DNA from: JBBDMC01 sp963775235
GTDB lineage: Bacteria; Pseudomonadota; Alphaproteobacteria; Rhizobiales; Kaistiaceae
Reading direction: 5' to 3'
NCBI GenBank assembly: GCA_963775235.1
Contig: CAVZHY010000002.1
Span: forward strand, 806,001-870,000
Length of the DNA stretch: 64,000 nucleotides
The position numbers and the translations under genes are program-made. The number at the start of each line of letters is the position of its first letter. Within the stretch, counting starts at the first letter, position 1. The notes under the pieces are model-generated. The model saw nothing but the letters and a program-made list of their open reading frames with translations, had not been told where the DNA came from and ran no database searches. This document shows positions 9,546 through 19,283 of the stretch, piece by piece.

Positions 9546-9975
9546 CCGAAGTGCCGTTGAATCAGATTGACCAGAAAACGACAGAAAAGCCGATTTGGGT
9601 CAAGAGATTGAGAACGAGCACCAGTCTCGGAGGGCGTGCCGACGCTTCGCCGGTCCCGATACACCGGTTGCCGTCGCCGGCTGTCACCGGTTCGGCGCGG
9701 GTGCGCTGGAGTGCGGGCACAATTGACTGTTCAGGGGGTTGCCCCGGGTACTGCTGCCCCCGGTGATGCTTTAGCGACACACGGGACGAACAAAATCGTT
9801 GAGAAGGGCGATTGCGAGCCGCAGCGGGCCGCAACTAGTAGTCTTGAAAGGCGGGACTCGGTTACACTGGCTGGTGAATTGACGTGTCCGCATGTGGCTG
9901 CAGCCCTCGGCGCTCGATTTGTTTGTTTGGGCAACGGCTTTCGCGGGCGGTGGGGCGATGGGGCGAGACGGGGAC
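9546..9975. other. 430-nt divergent intergenic region
   Basis: Lies between the divergent BcsA-like gene and the autotransporter and must hold both promoters. I see no convincing gene; open frames here are short and lack conserved features. The right-hand part overlaps possible upstream starts of the autotransporter (ATG at 9892 or 9958). No clear operator or riboswitch was recognised. Confidence 0.5.
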
Positions 9976-12900
9976 ATGTCCGAATTGAGGCAAAAGCGGC
10001 CTTTCGTTGACGCGACGGCGGCGCATCGTGGTGGTGTCGGGGCCGCTCTGGTCGTCATGACTGTGGCGTTCACCTCGGGTGGCATGCACACGGCAAGCGC
10101 CGACCCTGCGGACTGCACCGAGGTTGCGGGTGTTGCCACCTGCACCGGCAACCAGTCTGAGGGTGTTGCCTCGGGCGATGATTTCGCCTCTTCCGATACG
10201 GTCCTGAACGTCAACACGCTGACCAGCGACATCATGCCGGCGCTGGACACCAACGGGATTCTGTTCTCGGGCGACACCACCGTCGAGATCAACAGCAATC
10301 TCGGCTACGGCAAGTTCGCCCACAGCATCTACATCAACGGCTATGGCGACGGTGTTCTCGGCGTTGCACCGGGCAACGTGGTCATAAATCACGTTGGGGA
10401 CATCTACGACGCCTTCCGCGGCATAAACGGGCATTCCACCGGCGGCGACGTCACCATTAACGCGCATGCCAACATCGATAACGCCGCCGCCGCGGCGATA
10501 AACGGCTACGCCGACAGCGGTTCTGTCACCATCCGGGAGACAGGGGCGATAACCAACGCTCAGGACCGCGGCATCAGCGCCATCGCTGGGGATGGCAACG
10601 TCAGCATCCGGCAGTGGGGCGACATTACCTCGGTCAATCAGGCGATCTTCGCCCAGGCGACCGGCGGTTCGATTGATATCCGCGGTACCGGCCAAATTTA
10701 CACTTCGAGCGGCGACGCCATCGACGCGGAGGCGGGGAGCGCCGGCGCCACCGTCAGCGTTCGGCACCTTGGCGCGATCGATGCGCACGATCGAGCCATC
10801 TTCATCAATTCCAACGGCGATGGATCCGTCACCAGCTATGGCGACGTCACCTCCCGCAACCTCGATGCGATCCACATCGAGAGCCCCGGCATGGCTTCAA
10901 TCTTTTCACGCGGCGACATCCTGGCGGCGAATCAGGGGCTTTTTGCCCATGGCTCGACCGGCGCCGCGATCGACAGCAGGGGCGACGTCACTACCGGCTA
11001 TGGCGCCAATCCCGGCAACGATGCGGTGTTCGCCCTGACGAACACCGGTGATGCGACGATTGCGTCCCACGGGGACATAACGGCGCCGAACGGCCGCGGC
11101 GTCGTCGCGATGACCAATGGCGGCGCTGCCTCGATCGTGTCCTACGGAATGGTGACGACCAAAATAGATTCCGTCTACGCGCAGGGCACCACCGGGGCGT
11201 CGATCACCCAATACGGAGACGTGTCCTCGCAAATGGCAAATGGCCTGTCCGCGTACACGTCGAATGGTAATGCCTCGGTCTCGGGATGGGGCGACGTGAC
11301 CGCCCACGTCAATGGCATCGTCGCGCAGACTGGCACCGGTGATGCGTCCGTCGACCATACGGGGGACGTCACCGGCTCGTATGGGGAGGGCGTGCGCGCC
11401 CAGGCGTCCACGGGCGACGCGACCGTCAATCAAACCGGCGACGTGTGGGCCTACACGATCGGTGTTTCCGCCGTCAGCAACTCGGGAAATGCGTCCGTGA
11501 CTGCCAACGGTGACGTCTATTCGGCGTTCACTTCCGGCATAGAGGCAGACGCGAGCGGCGGCGGCAATGCCACGATCAACTCGACCGGGGACGTCAATGC
11601 GTACACTCATGGCCTGCTGGCGGTTAACACCGGGACCGGCAACGCCTCGATCACGCACGTAGGCGACGTCACGTCGCGCATGGGCACTGGCGCCGAGGCC
11701 TTCGCGAGCACTGGGAATGCGACCATCAGCATCACCGGCGACACCGATGCACACCTCTTCGGCATCAAGGCCATCACGTCGGGCGCCGGCTCTACCGCGA
11801 CGGTGACCAACAAGGGCGATGTCACCGCCGCGACTGCATCTGGCATCTACGCTGAGGCGCTCGGCGCCGGCGGCACCGCAAGTGTGAATTCCAAGGGCGA
11901 CATCTTTGCCGACCGGTATTTCAACGTCGACCACTACGAGGGCGGCTACGGTATCCAGGTGCTTGCCGACGGCGATGCCTCGGGCACCAGCACCGGCAAC
12001 ATCACGTCGCTTGAGAACAACGCCTTCGACGTTGAGAGCACGAACGGATCGGCATCGATCTCCTCCGAGGGAACGATTTCAGCTGGAAATCAAGGCCTGT
12101 TTGCCCTTGGCAAAACCGCAGCCTCAATCAACAGCACCGGAAACGTCACCGCCGAAAACGACGCGGTCTTCGCCTACACAAAGGGCACCGGCAACACCAC
12201 CGTAACCTCCAAAGGCGACGTCACCAGCACGCTCGCCCGCGGCGTGATAGCGATGACAGACGTCGGCAATGCCACGGTCACTTCAACCGGGAACGTGGAT
12301 GCGTCCGTGCAGGGGGTGGCTGCCTACGTTAACAGCGGCAACGGCGATGCCTCCGTCACGCAGACGGGGGACGTCATCTCCCACACGTCCACAGGCATCA
12401 AGGCGCGTACGAGTGGCAACGGCGATGCGACGGTTGTTTCGAACGGCAATGTGACGGCGCAGGTCGAGGCGATCACCGCCGACGTCGGCGGGAGCGGTGA
12501 CGCGTCGGTCACGCATACCGGCAATGCGACGTCGTCGGCTGCTTCCGGCATCGTGGCCAATGTGGATGGCAACGGCGACGCGACCATCAACGTCAACGGC
12601 AATGTGCAGGCGCAGCAGCAGGGCGTCAGCGCGCTCACCCACACCGGTGACGCGTCCGTCACTCAGTCGGGGGACGTGACGTCTACGATGGCATTCGGTG
12701 TCCGCGCTGACGTGCTGGGCAGCGGCGACGCCACGATCGAGGGGGGTGGCGGTACTGTCACGGCGCATCTTGACGGGGTGACGGCCGACGTGGAGGGCGA
12801 TGGCAACGCCCTTGCCCACTTCGACGGCGATGTCACATCGTCGATTTCGACGGGTATTGCGGCCATCGCCAAAGGTACCGGCAATGCCACGGTCGAAGGC

Positions 12901-15900
12901 AGCGGAAACGTAACATCTGCCCTGGAGTCGCTGCTTGCCGTCGCCAATATCGGCACCGCGACGATCAATTACGACGGCGATGGCCTCCATTCGACCGGCG
13001 CTTTCGGCGCCAACGCGGTCACTACTGACGGCTCGGTGGTCGTGGACATCAGCGGCGATATTACCAGCCAGCTGTACGGCATCCACGGCATCGCGGGCGG
13101 CACGGGCCGTTCGGTGGGCATCACCTACTCGAACGGTACCATCAACGCCCTGACCAGCCGTGGCATCTCCGGCGAGGCACTGGGCGCCGGCAGCACCGTG
13201 ACCATCAATTCATCGGGCGACATCAACAGCTCGGACATGTCCCTGTTCGCGCACGCCAACGGCTATGCCGGCATCACCAGCGTAGGCGACCTCGTCTCGA
13301 CGAGCGGCCACGCCGCCTATGCCCTGAGCGAGGCCGGGTCGGCCTACGTTTCGTCGACCGGCGACGTCACCGCCTCGGATACGGCGTTGTTCGCGATGGG
13401 CCCGACGGGGGCGACCGTACATTCCTCCGGCGACGTGTCGTCTGCGACTGGCCGCGCCATCGATGCGGAGACAACTGGCGGCGCCGCCGAAGTCGTCTCC
13501 AACGGCAACCTGACGGCAGGGGACGCAGCCGGCATCTTCGCCATGGGCCAGACCGGGGCCTCCGTGCAGTCCACCGGCGACGTGACCATCAGCGGGTCCG
13601 GGCGGGGCATCGATGCAGAGACCGCGGCGGGGGTGGCTTCGATTACGTCGGTTGGCGACGTGTCGTCTCAGGACCTGGCATTGTTCGCCCATGGTCAGAC
13701 CGGTGCCACCATCAATTCGACCGGCGACGTGACTGCGAGCGGGTCCGACGCGATCTTCGCTTTGAACGAGGGCGCCGGAGTTGCCCGCGTAACCTCGGTA
13801 GGCGACGTTTCCGCGGGCAGTCGCGGCATCGTTGCGATCAACAATTCACCAGGCGATTCCATCATCGAATCGACCGGCGATGTTACCGCGCCGAATGTTG
13901 CCCTGCAGGCATTCACCGACGACGGCAATGCCTCCGTCACGTCAACGGGCGACGTCACTTCGACTAACGAAATGGGCATCCAGGCCCAGTCGCTCAATAA
14001 CGGCACAGCGACGATCGTATCGAGCGGCAAGGTCACGTCCAGCCTCCAGGGCTTGTTCGCATCGGCCCTGACCGGCGCGGCTTCCGCAACCCAGACCGGC
14101 GACGTCACCTCCAATCACACCGCCATCGAGGTCCTCTCCTATGAGAACTCGGCGACGATTGTATCCAGCGGCGACGTGCAGGCCAGGCTGGAAGGGCTGA
14201 AGGCCATCGCCAATCTTAACAATACCGGCAGCGGCTCGGCCTCGATCACCCAGCACGGTGACGTGACGTCGACGAATTCATTCGGCATCAACAGCGAAGC
14301 GTGGGGTGCCGGCGGCAACTCGACCGTTGACGTGACCGGCGACGTCTCGGCGTACGAGACCGCGGTGCAGAGCCTTGCCTTCGGCGCCAGCAGCGCGGCC
14401 GCGATCACCAGCCATGGTTCGATCTCGTCCCAGTGGTCGAACGGCCTGCAGGCGCAGGCGACCGGGTCGGGAAGCACCGCGTCGATCAACGCAAACGGCA
14501 CTGTGCAGGCGGAGTTCCTGGGCGTGTTCGCGCTGGCCAACTTCGACGTGACGATCGACTATGTCGGAAACTCGACGTCGCAGGTCAGCGATGCCGTCAT
14601 GGGCCAATCCTACAACGGTTCTGTCACCATCCACGCCACCGGCAACCAGACCGGCGACGTGCTCGGCACCGGTGCGCGGCACGGCATCTTCGCGCTCGGA
14701 TACGGAAACGTCGACGTCACCTCGGTCGGCGACGTCACCACCAGCAGCAATGAGCGCGCGCTGCAGGCCCAGTCGAACAACGGCGATGTCATGGTCGACG
14801 TGACCGGCCATGTCCACGTGGACGGTATCAACGGCGATTCCGACGCTATCTTCGCCTTCGCGCCCAACGGCCATGCGGACGTGACCGTGCGCGCCGGCAG
14901 TGAGATCACCGGCGGCACTGACCCGCTGGCGAGCTTCGGTGTGGAGTTTGGCAGCGCCACCGGCACCAACACGCTCATCAACTACGGCACCATCGACGAC
15001 GCCAATGGCGGCAAGACCATCGGCGGCGACACGGCGGCCGAGGTGGTCACCAACTACGGTCTTGTCGACGGCGACTTCTATCTCGCTGACGGCGCCAACC
15101 GGTTCGACAACATGCTGGGCGGCTGGACCTATTTCAAGGCGTACTCGCAGGTCGGCGCCGGCAACGACTTCAACAACACCGGCTCCGTGTCGCCCTATGG
15201 TCCGATGGTCATCGGCTCCTCCGTGCTCGACGGCAACTTCAACCAGAGTGGAACCGGCTCGTTCTGGACCGACGTGGATTACGACACGGCAACGGCCGAC
15301 TACCTCGACGTGACCGGCGATATCGGCGCCGGCGGTGACGTCCACGCATACATCACCAATCTCGGCACCACTCTTGGTCCGGTGGCGGCAACCATCATGC
15401 ACTCCACTGGTGCGGTGACCGACAATGGCATCGTCGGCGATGACCAGGGGCCGCTCATGGTCGACGTCACCACGACGGCGCAGACCGTCGACATCAACGT
15501 CGCGATTGATTTTGGCGTCGGCGGCGGGCTGACCCCCAATGCACAGGCCGTCGGTGACTACTTCCAGGGGCTGTTCGAATCGACCGTTCCCGGCGGCCTG
15601 ACGCCAGACCAGGAAGCCTACTACCTCGCGCTGGTGAACTATGGCGATACCGCCGCATACGACAGCCTGTTGAACGGCTTGTATGACGTGCCGGCGACCT
15701 TCGCGGCGAGCGTGCCGCTGGTGGCAGACGGCGCCGATGCTTTTGCCGACAACCTGTTCTCATGCCGCCAGCGCGACGGGACCTACCGTTTCATCGCGGA
15801 AGGCAAGTGCGTCTGGGCGGCGGCCGGTGTGCGCTCCTTCAACCAGGGCGCTGGCGCCACACCCGCATTCAACGACACCGCCGGCTCGCTCGCCGGCGGG

Positions 15901-16620
15901 GCGCAATTCGCCGCCGGCCCGAACTGGGTTATCGGCCTCGGCGCCGGCTACGAGCACGGTCACAGCACGTCGGGGCCGGATGTCGACCTGCAGCGCAACA
16001 TGTTCAACGCCGGCATCGTCGCCAAGGGCACGTATGGCAACGCGCAGATCGCCGCGGCCCTTACTGGCGGGACCGGGTCGATCAATTCCACGCGCATGGT
16101 GACGTTGCCCGTGGTGGCCACAGCCACCGGCAACCGCAATGTCTCCTACATCGACCTGACCGGCCGGGCGAGCTACGTCAAGCAGATGGGCTCCATGTAC
16201 CTGAAGCCATCGCTGGAAGGTGCTGCCACGTTCGTCTCGGCCGGCGTTCTGAACGAGACCGGTGCCGGCATCGCCGACTATATGATCGGCGCAACCAGCA
16301 GTGTCGTCGGTCGCGGCACCGTGTCGCTCGAGTTGGGCGGCGAGTTCGGATCGGCGGACGGTGTCCTTTACCGCCCGTTTGTCAGCGCCGGCGCGACCGT
16401 CCTGACCGGGCAGAACGTCTCCGTTCAGGCGGGCTTCCCGGGTCTCGGACCGGGTTCGTTCACAGCCACGTCGGACATGGATTCCGTCTTCGCCGATGTG
16501 CGGGCGGGTCTCTATGTCCTCGGCCAGACCGGCTGGACGACCCGGCTCGAATACGATGGCCGCTTCTCCGCCAACAGCCAGCAGCACAGCGGTACCGTGA
16601 AGGTCAGCGTTCCGTTCTGA
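9976..16620 (+). CDS. giant repeat-containing autotransporter (type Va)
   Basis: Secreted or surface protein of about 2,214 residues. An N-terminal hydrophobic segment GAALVVMTVAF with Ala-x-Ala near residue 42 serves as signal peptide. The passenger (about residues 50-1900) is a long run of degenerate ~20-24-residue units built on patterns such as GNASVTxTGDVTS, rich in Gly, Thr, Ser, Asn and Asp, as expected for a right-handed beta-helix. The C-terminal ~285 residues form an autotransporter barrel: a cysteine pair around CRQRDGTYRFIAEGKC, alternating strands, and a terminal VSVPF ending in Phe. The start is uncertain: the same frame opens at 9892 and also has ATG at 9958. I chose 9976 because it gives a compact signal region. 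No catalytic domain is visible; adhesion is the likely role. Confidence 0.88.
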   Translation: MSELRQKRPFVDATAAHRGGVGAALVVMTVAFTSGGMHTASADPADCTEVAGVATCTGNQSEGVASGDDFASSDTVLNVNTLTSDIMPALDTNGILFSGDTTVEINSNLGYGKFAHSIYINGYGDGVLGVAPGNVVINHVGDIYDAFRGINGHSTGGDVTINAHANIDNAAAAAINGYADSGSVTIRETGAITNAQDRGISAIAGDGNVSIRQWGDITSVNQAIFAQATGGSIDIRGTGQIYTSSGDAIDAEAGSAGATVSVRHLGAIDAHDRAIFINSNGDGSVTSYGDVTSRNLDAIHIESPGMASIFSRGDILAANQGLFAHGSTGAAIDSRGDVTTGYGANPGNDAVFALTNTGDATIASHGDITAPNGRGVVAMTNGGAASIVSYGMVTTKIDSVYAQGTTGASITQYGDVSSQMANGLSAYTSNGNASVSGWGDVTAHVNGIVAQTGTGDASVDHTGDVTGSYGEGVRAQASTGDATVNQTGDVWAYTIGVSAVSNSGNASVTANGDVYSAFTSGIEADASGGGNATINSTGDVNAYTHGLLAVNTGTGNASITHVGDVTSRMGTGAEAFASTGNATISITGDTDAHLFGIKAITSGAGSTATVTNKGDVTAATASGIYAEALGAGGTASVNSKGDIFADRYFNVDHYEGGYGIQVLADGDASGTSTGNITSLENNAFDVESTNGSASISSEGTISAGNQGLFALGKTAASINSTGNVTAENDAVFAYTKGTGNTTVTSKGDVTSTLARGVIAMTDVGNATVTSTGNVDASVQGVAAYVNSGNGDASVTQTGDVISHTSTGIKARTSGNGDATVVSNGNVTAQVEAITADVGGSGDASVTHTGNATSSAASGIVANVDGNGDATINVNGNVQAQQQGVSALTHTGDASVTQSGDVTSTMAFGVRADVLGSGDATIEGGGGTVTAHLDGVTADVEGDGNALAHFDGDVTSSISTGIAAIAKGTGNATVEGSGNVTSALESLLAVANIGTATINYDGDGLHSTGAFGANAVTTDGSVVVDISGDITSQLYGIHGIAGGTGRSVGITYSNGTINALTSRGISGEALGAGSTVTINSSGDINSSDMSLFAHANGYAGITSVGDLVSTSGHAAYALSEAGSAYVSSTGDVTASDTALFAMGPTGATVHSSGDVSSATGRAIDAETTGGAAEVVSNGNLTAGDAAGIFAMGQTGASVQSTGDVTISGSGRGIDAETAAGVASITSVGDVSSQDLALFAHGQTGATINSTGDVTASGSDAIFALNEGAGVARVTSVGDVSAGSRGIVAINNSPGDSIIESTGDVTAPNVALQAFTDDGNASVTSTGDVTSTNEMGIQAQSLNNGTATIVSSGKVTSSLQGLFASALTGAASATQTGDVTSNHTAIEVLSYENSATIVSSGDVQARLEGLKAIANLNNTGSGSASITQHGDVTSTNSFGINSEAWGAGGNSTVDVTGDVSAYETAVQSLAFGASSAAAITSHGSISSQWSNGLQAQATGSGSTASINANGTVQAEFLGVFALANFDVTIDYVGNSTSQVSDAVMGQSYNGSVTIHATGNQTGDVLGTGARHGIFALGYGNVDVTSVGDVTTSSNERALQAQSNNGDVMVDVTGHVHVDGINGDSDAIFAFAPNGHADVTVRAGSEITGGTDPLASFGVEFGSATGTNTLINYGTIDDANGGKTIGGDTAAEVVTNYGLVDGDFYLADGANRFDNMLGGWTYFKAYSQVGAGNDFNNTGSVSPYGPMVIGSSVLDGNFNQSGTGSFWTDVDYDTATADYLDVTGDIGAGGDVHAYITNLGTTLGPVAATIMHSTGAVTDNGIVGDDQGPLMVDVTTTAQTVDINVAIDFGVGGGLTPNAQAVGDYFQGLFESTVPGGLTPDQEAYYLALVNYGDTAAYDSLLNGLYDVPATFAASVPLVADGADAFADNLFSCRQRDGTYRFIAEGKCVWAAAGVRSFNQGAGATPAFNDTAGSLAGGAQFAAGPNWVIGLGAGYEHGHSTSGPDVDLQRNMFNAGIVAKGTYGNAQIAAALTGGTGSINSTRMVTLPVVATATGNRNVSYIDLTGRASYVKQMGSMYLKPSLEGAATFVSAGVLNETGAGIADYMIGATSSVVGRGTVSLELGGEFGSADGVLYRPFVSAGATVLTGQNVSVQAGFPGLGPGSFTATSDMDSVFADVRAGLYVLGQTGWTTRLEYDGRFSANSQQHSGTVKVSVPF
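10390..14900 (+). repeat. degenerate in-gene repeats encoding GDVT-type beta-helix units
   Basis: Within the autotransporter, DNA such as GGCGACGTCAC and ACCGGCGACGT recurs every ~60-75 nt for about 4.5 kb, always in frame, encoding units of the form A-x-G-N-A-T/S-V-x-x-T/N-G-D-V-T/S. Units vary enough that they are protein-level repeats more than exact tandem DNA repeats. They could still support slippage or recombination and may have been collapsed or expanded in assembly. Confidence 0.8.
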
Positions 16621-16666
16621 TCTGACCGAACCGCTTGGGGATGCGTCTGCACTGATTGAACCGGTG

Positions 16667-16688
16667 ACCGCCGCGCGCTCGCGGCGGT
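16667..16688. terminator. hairpin between convergent autotransporter and lipoprotein genes
   Basis: An 8-bp perfect stem (ACCGCCGC at 16667-16674 with GCGGCGGT at 16681-16688) closes a 6-nt loop in the 84-nt gap between convergent stops. No long T run follows on either side. It is a candidate bidirectional terminator by position and stem strength only. Confidence 0.5.
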
Positions 16689-16704
16689 GCAACAGGGCGG
16701 TGCG

Positions 16705-17064
16705 CTACGGAACGCGGTAGTAGAAACCGGCGGAGCGCCCGTTCGACGTGTTGCCGATAATGTAGATCTGGTCGGCAAAGGACATGTCGGTGCAGTTGCC
16801 GGAGCGTATCTCGCCGCCCAGCGAGCGGGCGCTGCCGTCGGCCTCGATCGTCTGCAGGATGACGCTGCCCTCGTCGACGCAAATCCGGTAGCCAGGGCTC
16901 GCCGCCGCCACCCCGAAGAAGACCGGCGAGCTTTCCTTGATGTTTTGGATGTCGAAGTAGCCGCAGGGAACTGTGCCGTTGCAGACGTTGCGGCTGACGT
17001 GATCGCTGCTGGAACAGGCCCCGAGAAAAGCAGCCGCTGCGATTATGGCCAGCCGTGAAACCAC
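16705..17064 (-). CDS. small putative lipoprotein of unknown function
   Basis: About 119 residues starting at a GTG (17064). The upstream frame is open to 17229, but the GTG gives a clean lipoprotein signal: VVSRLAIIAAAAFLGACSSS, with lipobox LGAC and the lipidated Cys near residue 17. GGGGGAG lies about 8 nt upstream of the GTG. The mature part has three further cysteines (NVCNGTVPCGYF; RICVDEG; GNCTDMS) and no domain that I recognise. It is probably anchored to a membrane from the periplasmic side. It is convergent with the autotransporter and downstream of the PDZ gene on the same strand. Confidence 0.65.
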   Translation of the reverse strand: MVSRLAIIAAAAFLGACSSSDHVSRNVCNGTVPCGYFDIQNIKESSPVFFGVAAASPGYRICVDEGSVILQTIEADGSARSLGGEIRSGNCTDMSFADQIYIIGNTSNGRSAGFYYRVP

Positions 17065-17274
17065 GTTCCGACTCCCCCCGTCCGAGTCGGCAGATAGTAT
17101 CGCACGCACCATCAAAGGCCAATTGAGAGTGCCTTTGGCGCACCTGATTGACCGCGATGGTTTAGCCGTAATTTGGCGGGCACCCGCCGGCGGAGCGGCA
17201 AGACTGCAGCCCCGTCGGCGGCGCCGCATGTGCGTCGCTTTTTGTCCCGTCGTCGATGTCGGGACCTCCTCAGA

Positions 17275-18159
17275 TCAGCCGATCGGGACGGCGACGAACC
17301 TGAAGTTCTGGCGCGACTGCACGCGGAGCAGCACGTCTTTCGTTCCGTTCTGCTTGGCCGCGTCGACTGCCTTGACGATGTCGTCGCTTGACGCAACGCT
17401 GGTGTCGCCGACGGAGACGATCTCCTCGCCGGCCGAAAGACCGGCGTTCGCCGCCGCACCGTTGGGATCGACACTCGCGATGACCGCGCCGCCATTACTG
17501 CCAGGCGAGGGGGCGATGGTCATGCCAAGGGTCGAGACCGCGGCATTTGAAGCCCCCTGAGGGCTTTGGTTCTGCGCCTTCGGCGCAGTGCCGGGGCGCG
17601 TGCCGAGCGTAACAGAGAGGTCCTGCCTGGCGCCGTCGCGCCACACATTCACGGTCACGCTTGTGTTAGGCTGATCGCCCGCAATCAGGGAGGCGAGCGC
17701 GCGAGGGTTGTCGATCGCCGTTCCGTCGACCGAGAAGATCACGTCTCCCTCCTTCATGCCGGCCGACTCGGCGGGGCTTCCTTGCTCCACGTTGGCGACC
17801 AGCGCACCGTTGGTGTTGGGCAGCTTCAATGCGCCGGCGAGGCTCTGATTTACCGGTTGTATTTCAACGCCGAGCCAGCCGCCGGCCGACGCTGTCCCTT
17901 GCGGGCCGCTTCTTTGTCCGCGATCCGAATAGTTCCGGTAACCCTGCCAATTACCATAGTTACTGCCTTGGTGCTGGCGGTAGCGGCCGGGAGCCGGAAC
18001 GCCGCCGGCATTGGGCTGGTTGCTGCACGACACAGATGCGGAGCCGCAATTGCTTGCACCGTTGAGTGGCTGATCGCCGGGGTTTGCTTGGGCCTGCGCC
18101 ATCGTGGCAGCCGAAAGAACCACGGCGGTGCCGACGGCAACTCCAATAGAACGAAACAT
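17275..18159 (-). CDS. secreted tandem-PDZ protein lacking a protease domain
   Basis: A 294-residue exported protein. The signal peptide is IGVAVGTAVVLSAATMAQAQA; a Gly/Asn/Gln-rich linker with several Tyr follows. PDZ1 (about 95-195) begins GWLGVEIQPV and holds VEQGSPAESAGMKEGDVI. PDZ2 (about 205-294) holds VDPNGAAANAGLSAGEEIVSVG. The domains resemble the C-terminal PDZ pair of DegP/HtrA proteases, but the trypsin-like His-Asp-Ser domain is absent, so proteolysis is not expected. The start at 18159 has AAGGAAG 6-7 nt upstream, a strong ribosome site. Likely a periplasmic scaffold or chaperone-like adaptor; partner unknown. Confidence 0.82.
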   Translation of the reverse strand: MFRSIGVAVGTAVVLSAATMAQAQANPGDQPLNGASNCGSASVSCSNQPNAGGVPAPGRYRQHQGSNYGNWQGYRNYSDRGQRSGPQGTASAGGWLGVEIQPVNQSLAGALKLPNTNGALVANVEQGSPAESAGMKEGDVIFSVDGTAIDNPRALASLIAGDQPNTSVTVNVWRDGARQDLSVTLGTRPGTAPKAQNQSPQGASNAAVSTLGMTIAPSPGSNGGAVIASVDPNGAAANAGLSAGEEIVSVGDTSVASSDDIVKAVDAAKQNGTKDVLLRVQSRQNFRFVAVPIG

Positions 18160-18416
18160 TGTTACTTCCTTTTTGGTCGGTCGCCCATTTGCAAAAGGAC
18201 ATGGCGCAACGCAGGGTGGCTTTCAAATTACAAAACGTTCACGACGATGGATCGGGTAGATCGTTCTGGCCGACGGGATTGAGAAGCTCCAGGAGCCAAC
18301 GAGAGCGCCAGGTCGCTCCTTGCGGTGCCTGGTGACCAGCCCATAGTGTCACCCCCCAACCGGCGGCATGTCCGCTCGAGGGGCGCGAGTTAGGCGCACA
18401 CTCGGAAAGGGCACGT

Positions 18417-19283
18417 ATGTCACAGGAGGCGACGACAGTCCGGCCGGAGCGTAGCTCCGCCTTGCCCGTCGAGGCGACCGGCGGTGCGGCGGCGAGAACG
18501 CGCAAGCGCAGGACCCGCGAGCGAAATCTTGTCAGCTCGCTGCGGGTCTGCGTCGTCATCCTGCTGCTCGTCGGCATGCATCTGCTGAACGCCACCTCCG
18601 GTAATCTGACGATGCCGAAGCCGGCGGACGTCCTCGACCAAAGCTGGAAGATGTGGACCGACGGTACAATGTTCCGGGGCCTTGGTGAGACGCTGACGGT
18701 GCTCTCCCTCGGGTTCGTCTTGGCCGCCGTGACCGGGATCGTCGCAGGGATACTGCTTGGCGGTTTCCGCATTGCCGGTCGGGTCTTCGATCCTTTCGTC
18801 AACGCGATGAACGCGACCCCCGGAGCGGCCTTTATCCCGTTGATCATCGTGTGGTTCGGTCTCTTCACTGAGGCCAAGATCGTCGTTGTATGGAACGCGG
18901 CGTTGTTCCCGATCCTTATCAGCACAGCAGCGGGGATCGACCACAGCGATAACGACCTCATCGAGATGGCCCGCTCATTCGGCGCCTCGCGGGCCGCGCT
19001 CTTCTGGCAGGTCATGGTGCCGAACGCGGTCCCGTCGATCCTCAGCGGCCTGCGCATCGGTGCGGCCGTTGCCGTCGTGGGGACCGTGGTCGCCGAACTC
19101 TACATGGCCCAGTCCGGGCTCGGCGGCCTGCTCGCGGCGGCCGGCAACCGGTTCCAGATGGCACGGTACTTTGCGGTCGTCATCGTACTGATGGCGCTTG
19201 GCAGCCTGATCACCGGCCTCCTCCGCTTCGCCGAGAACCGCATCGCTCGCTGGCGCGTCTCCATGCGGGACGCCAACCGGTGA
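18417..19283 (+). CDS. ABC transporter permease, nitrate/sulfonate/taurine (SsuC/TauC) type
   Basis: Inner-membrane permease of 288 residues. About 40 polar Arg-rich residues precede the first TM helix (VCVVILLLVGMHLL); five further hydrophobic segments follow. The BPD-transp-1 EAA-type loop is visible as DLIEMARSFGASRAALFWQVMVPNAVPSI. It overlaps the next gene (ATPase) by 4 nt (19280-19283), and the order permease-ATPase-binding protein makes a complete importer. Substrate is not predictable; small organic acids, sulfonates or nitrate-like anions are typical of the family. Confidence 0.9.
   Translation: MSQEATTVRPERSSALPVEATGGAAARTRKRRTRERNLVSSLRVCVVILLLVGMHLLNATSGNLTMPKPADVLDQSWKMWTDGTMFRGLGETLTVLSLGFVLAAVTGIVAGILLGGFRIAGRVFDPFVNAMNATPGAAFIPLIIVWFGLFTEAKIVVVWNAALFPILISTAAGIDHSDNDLIEMARSFGASRAALFWQVMVPNAVPSILSGLRIGAAVAVVGTVVAELYMAQSGLGGLLAAAGNRFQMARYFAVVIVLMALGSLITGLLRFAENRIARWRVSMRDANR

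Noticed and set aside
10390..14900. CRISPR-like array in the autotransporter region
   Set aside because: The repeats are in frame, degenerate and encode protein units; there are no constant repeats with unique spacers and no cas genes.
12283..15402. Long minus-strand open frames opposite the autotransporter (for example 12283-13086, 14278-15402)
   Set aside because: They mirror the GC-rich repeat codons and encode repetitive, unconserved sequence.
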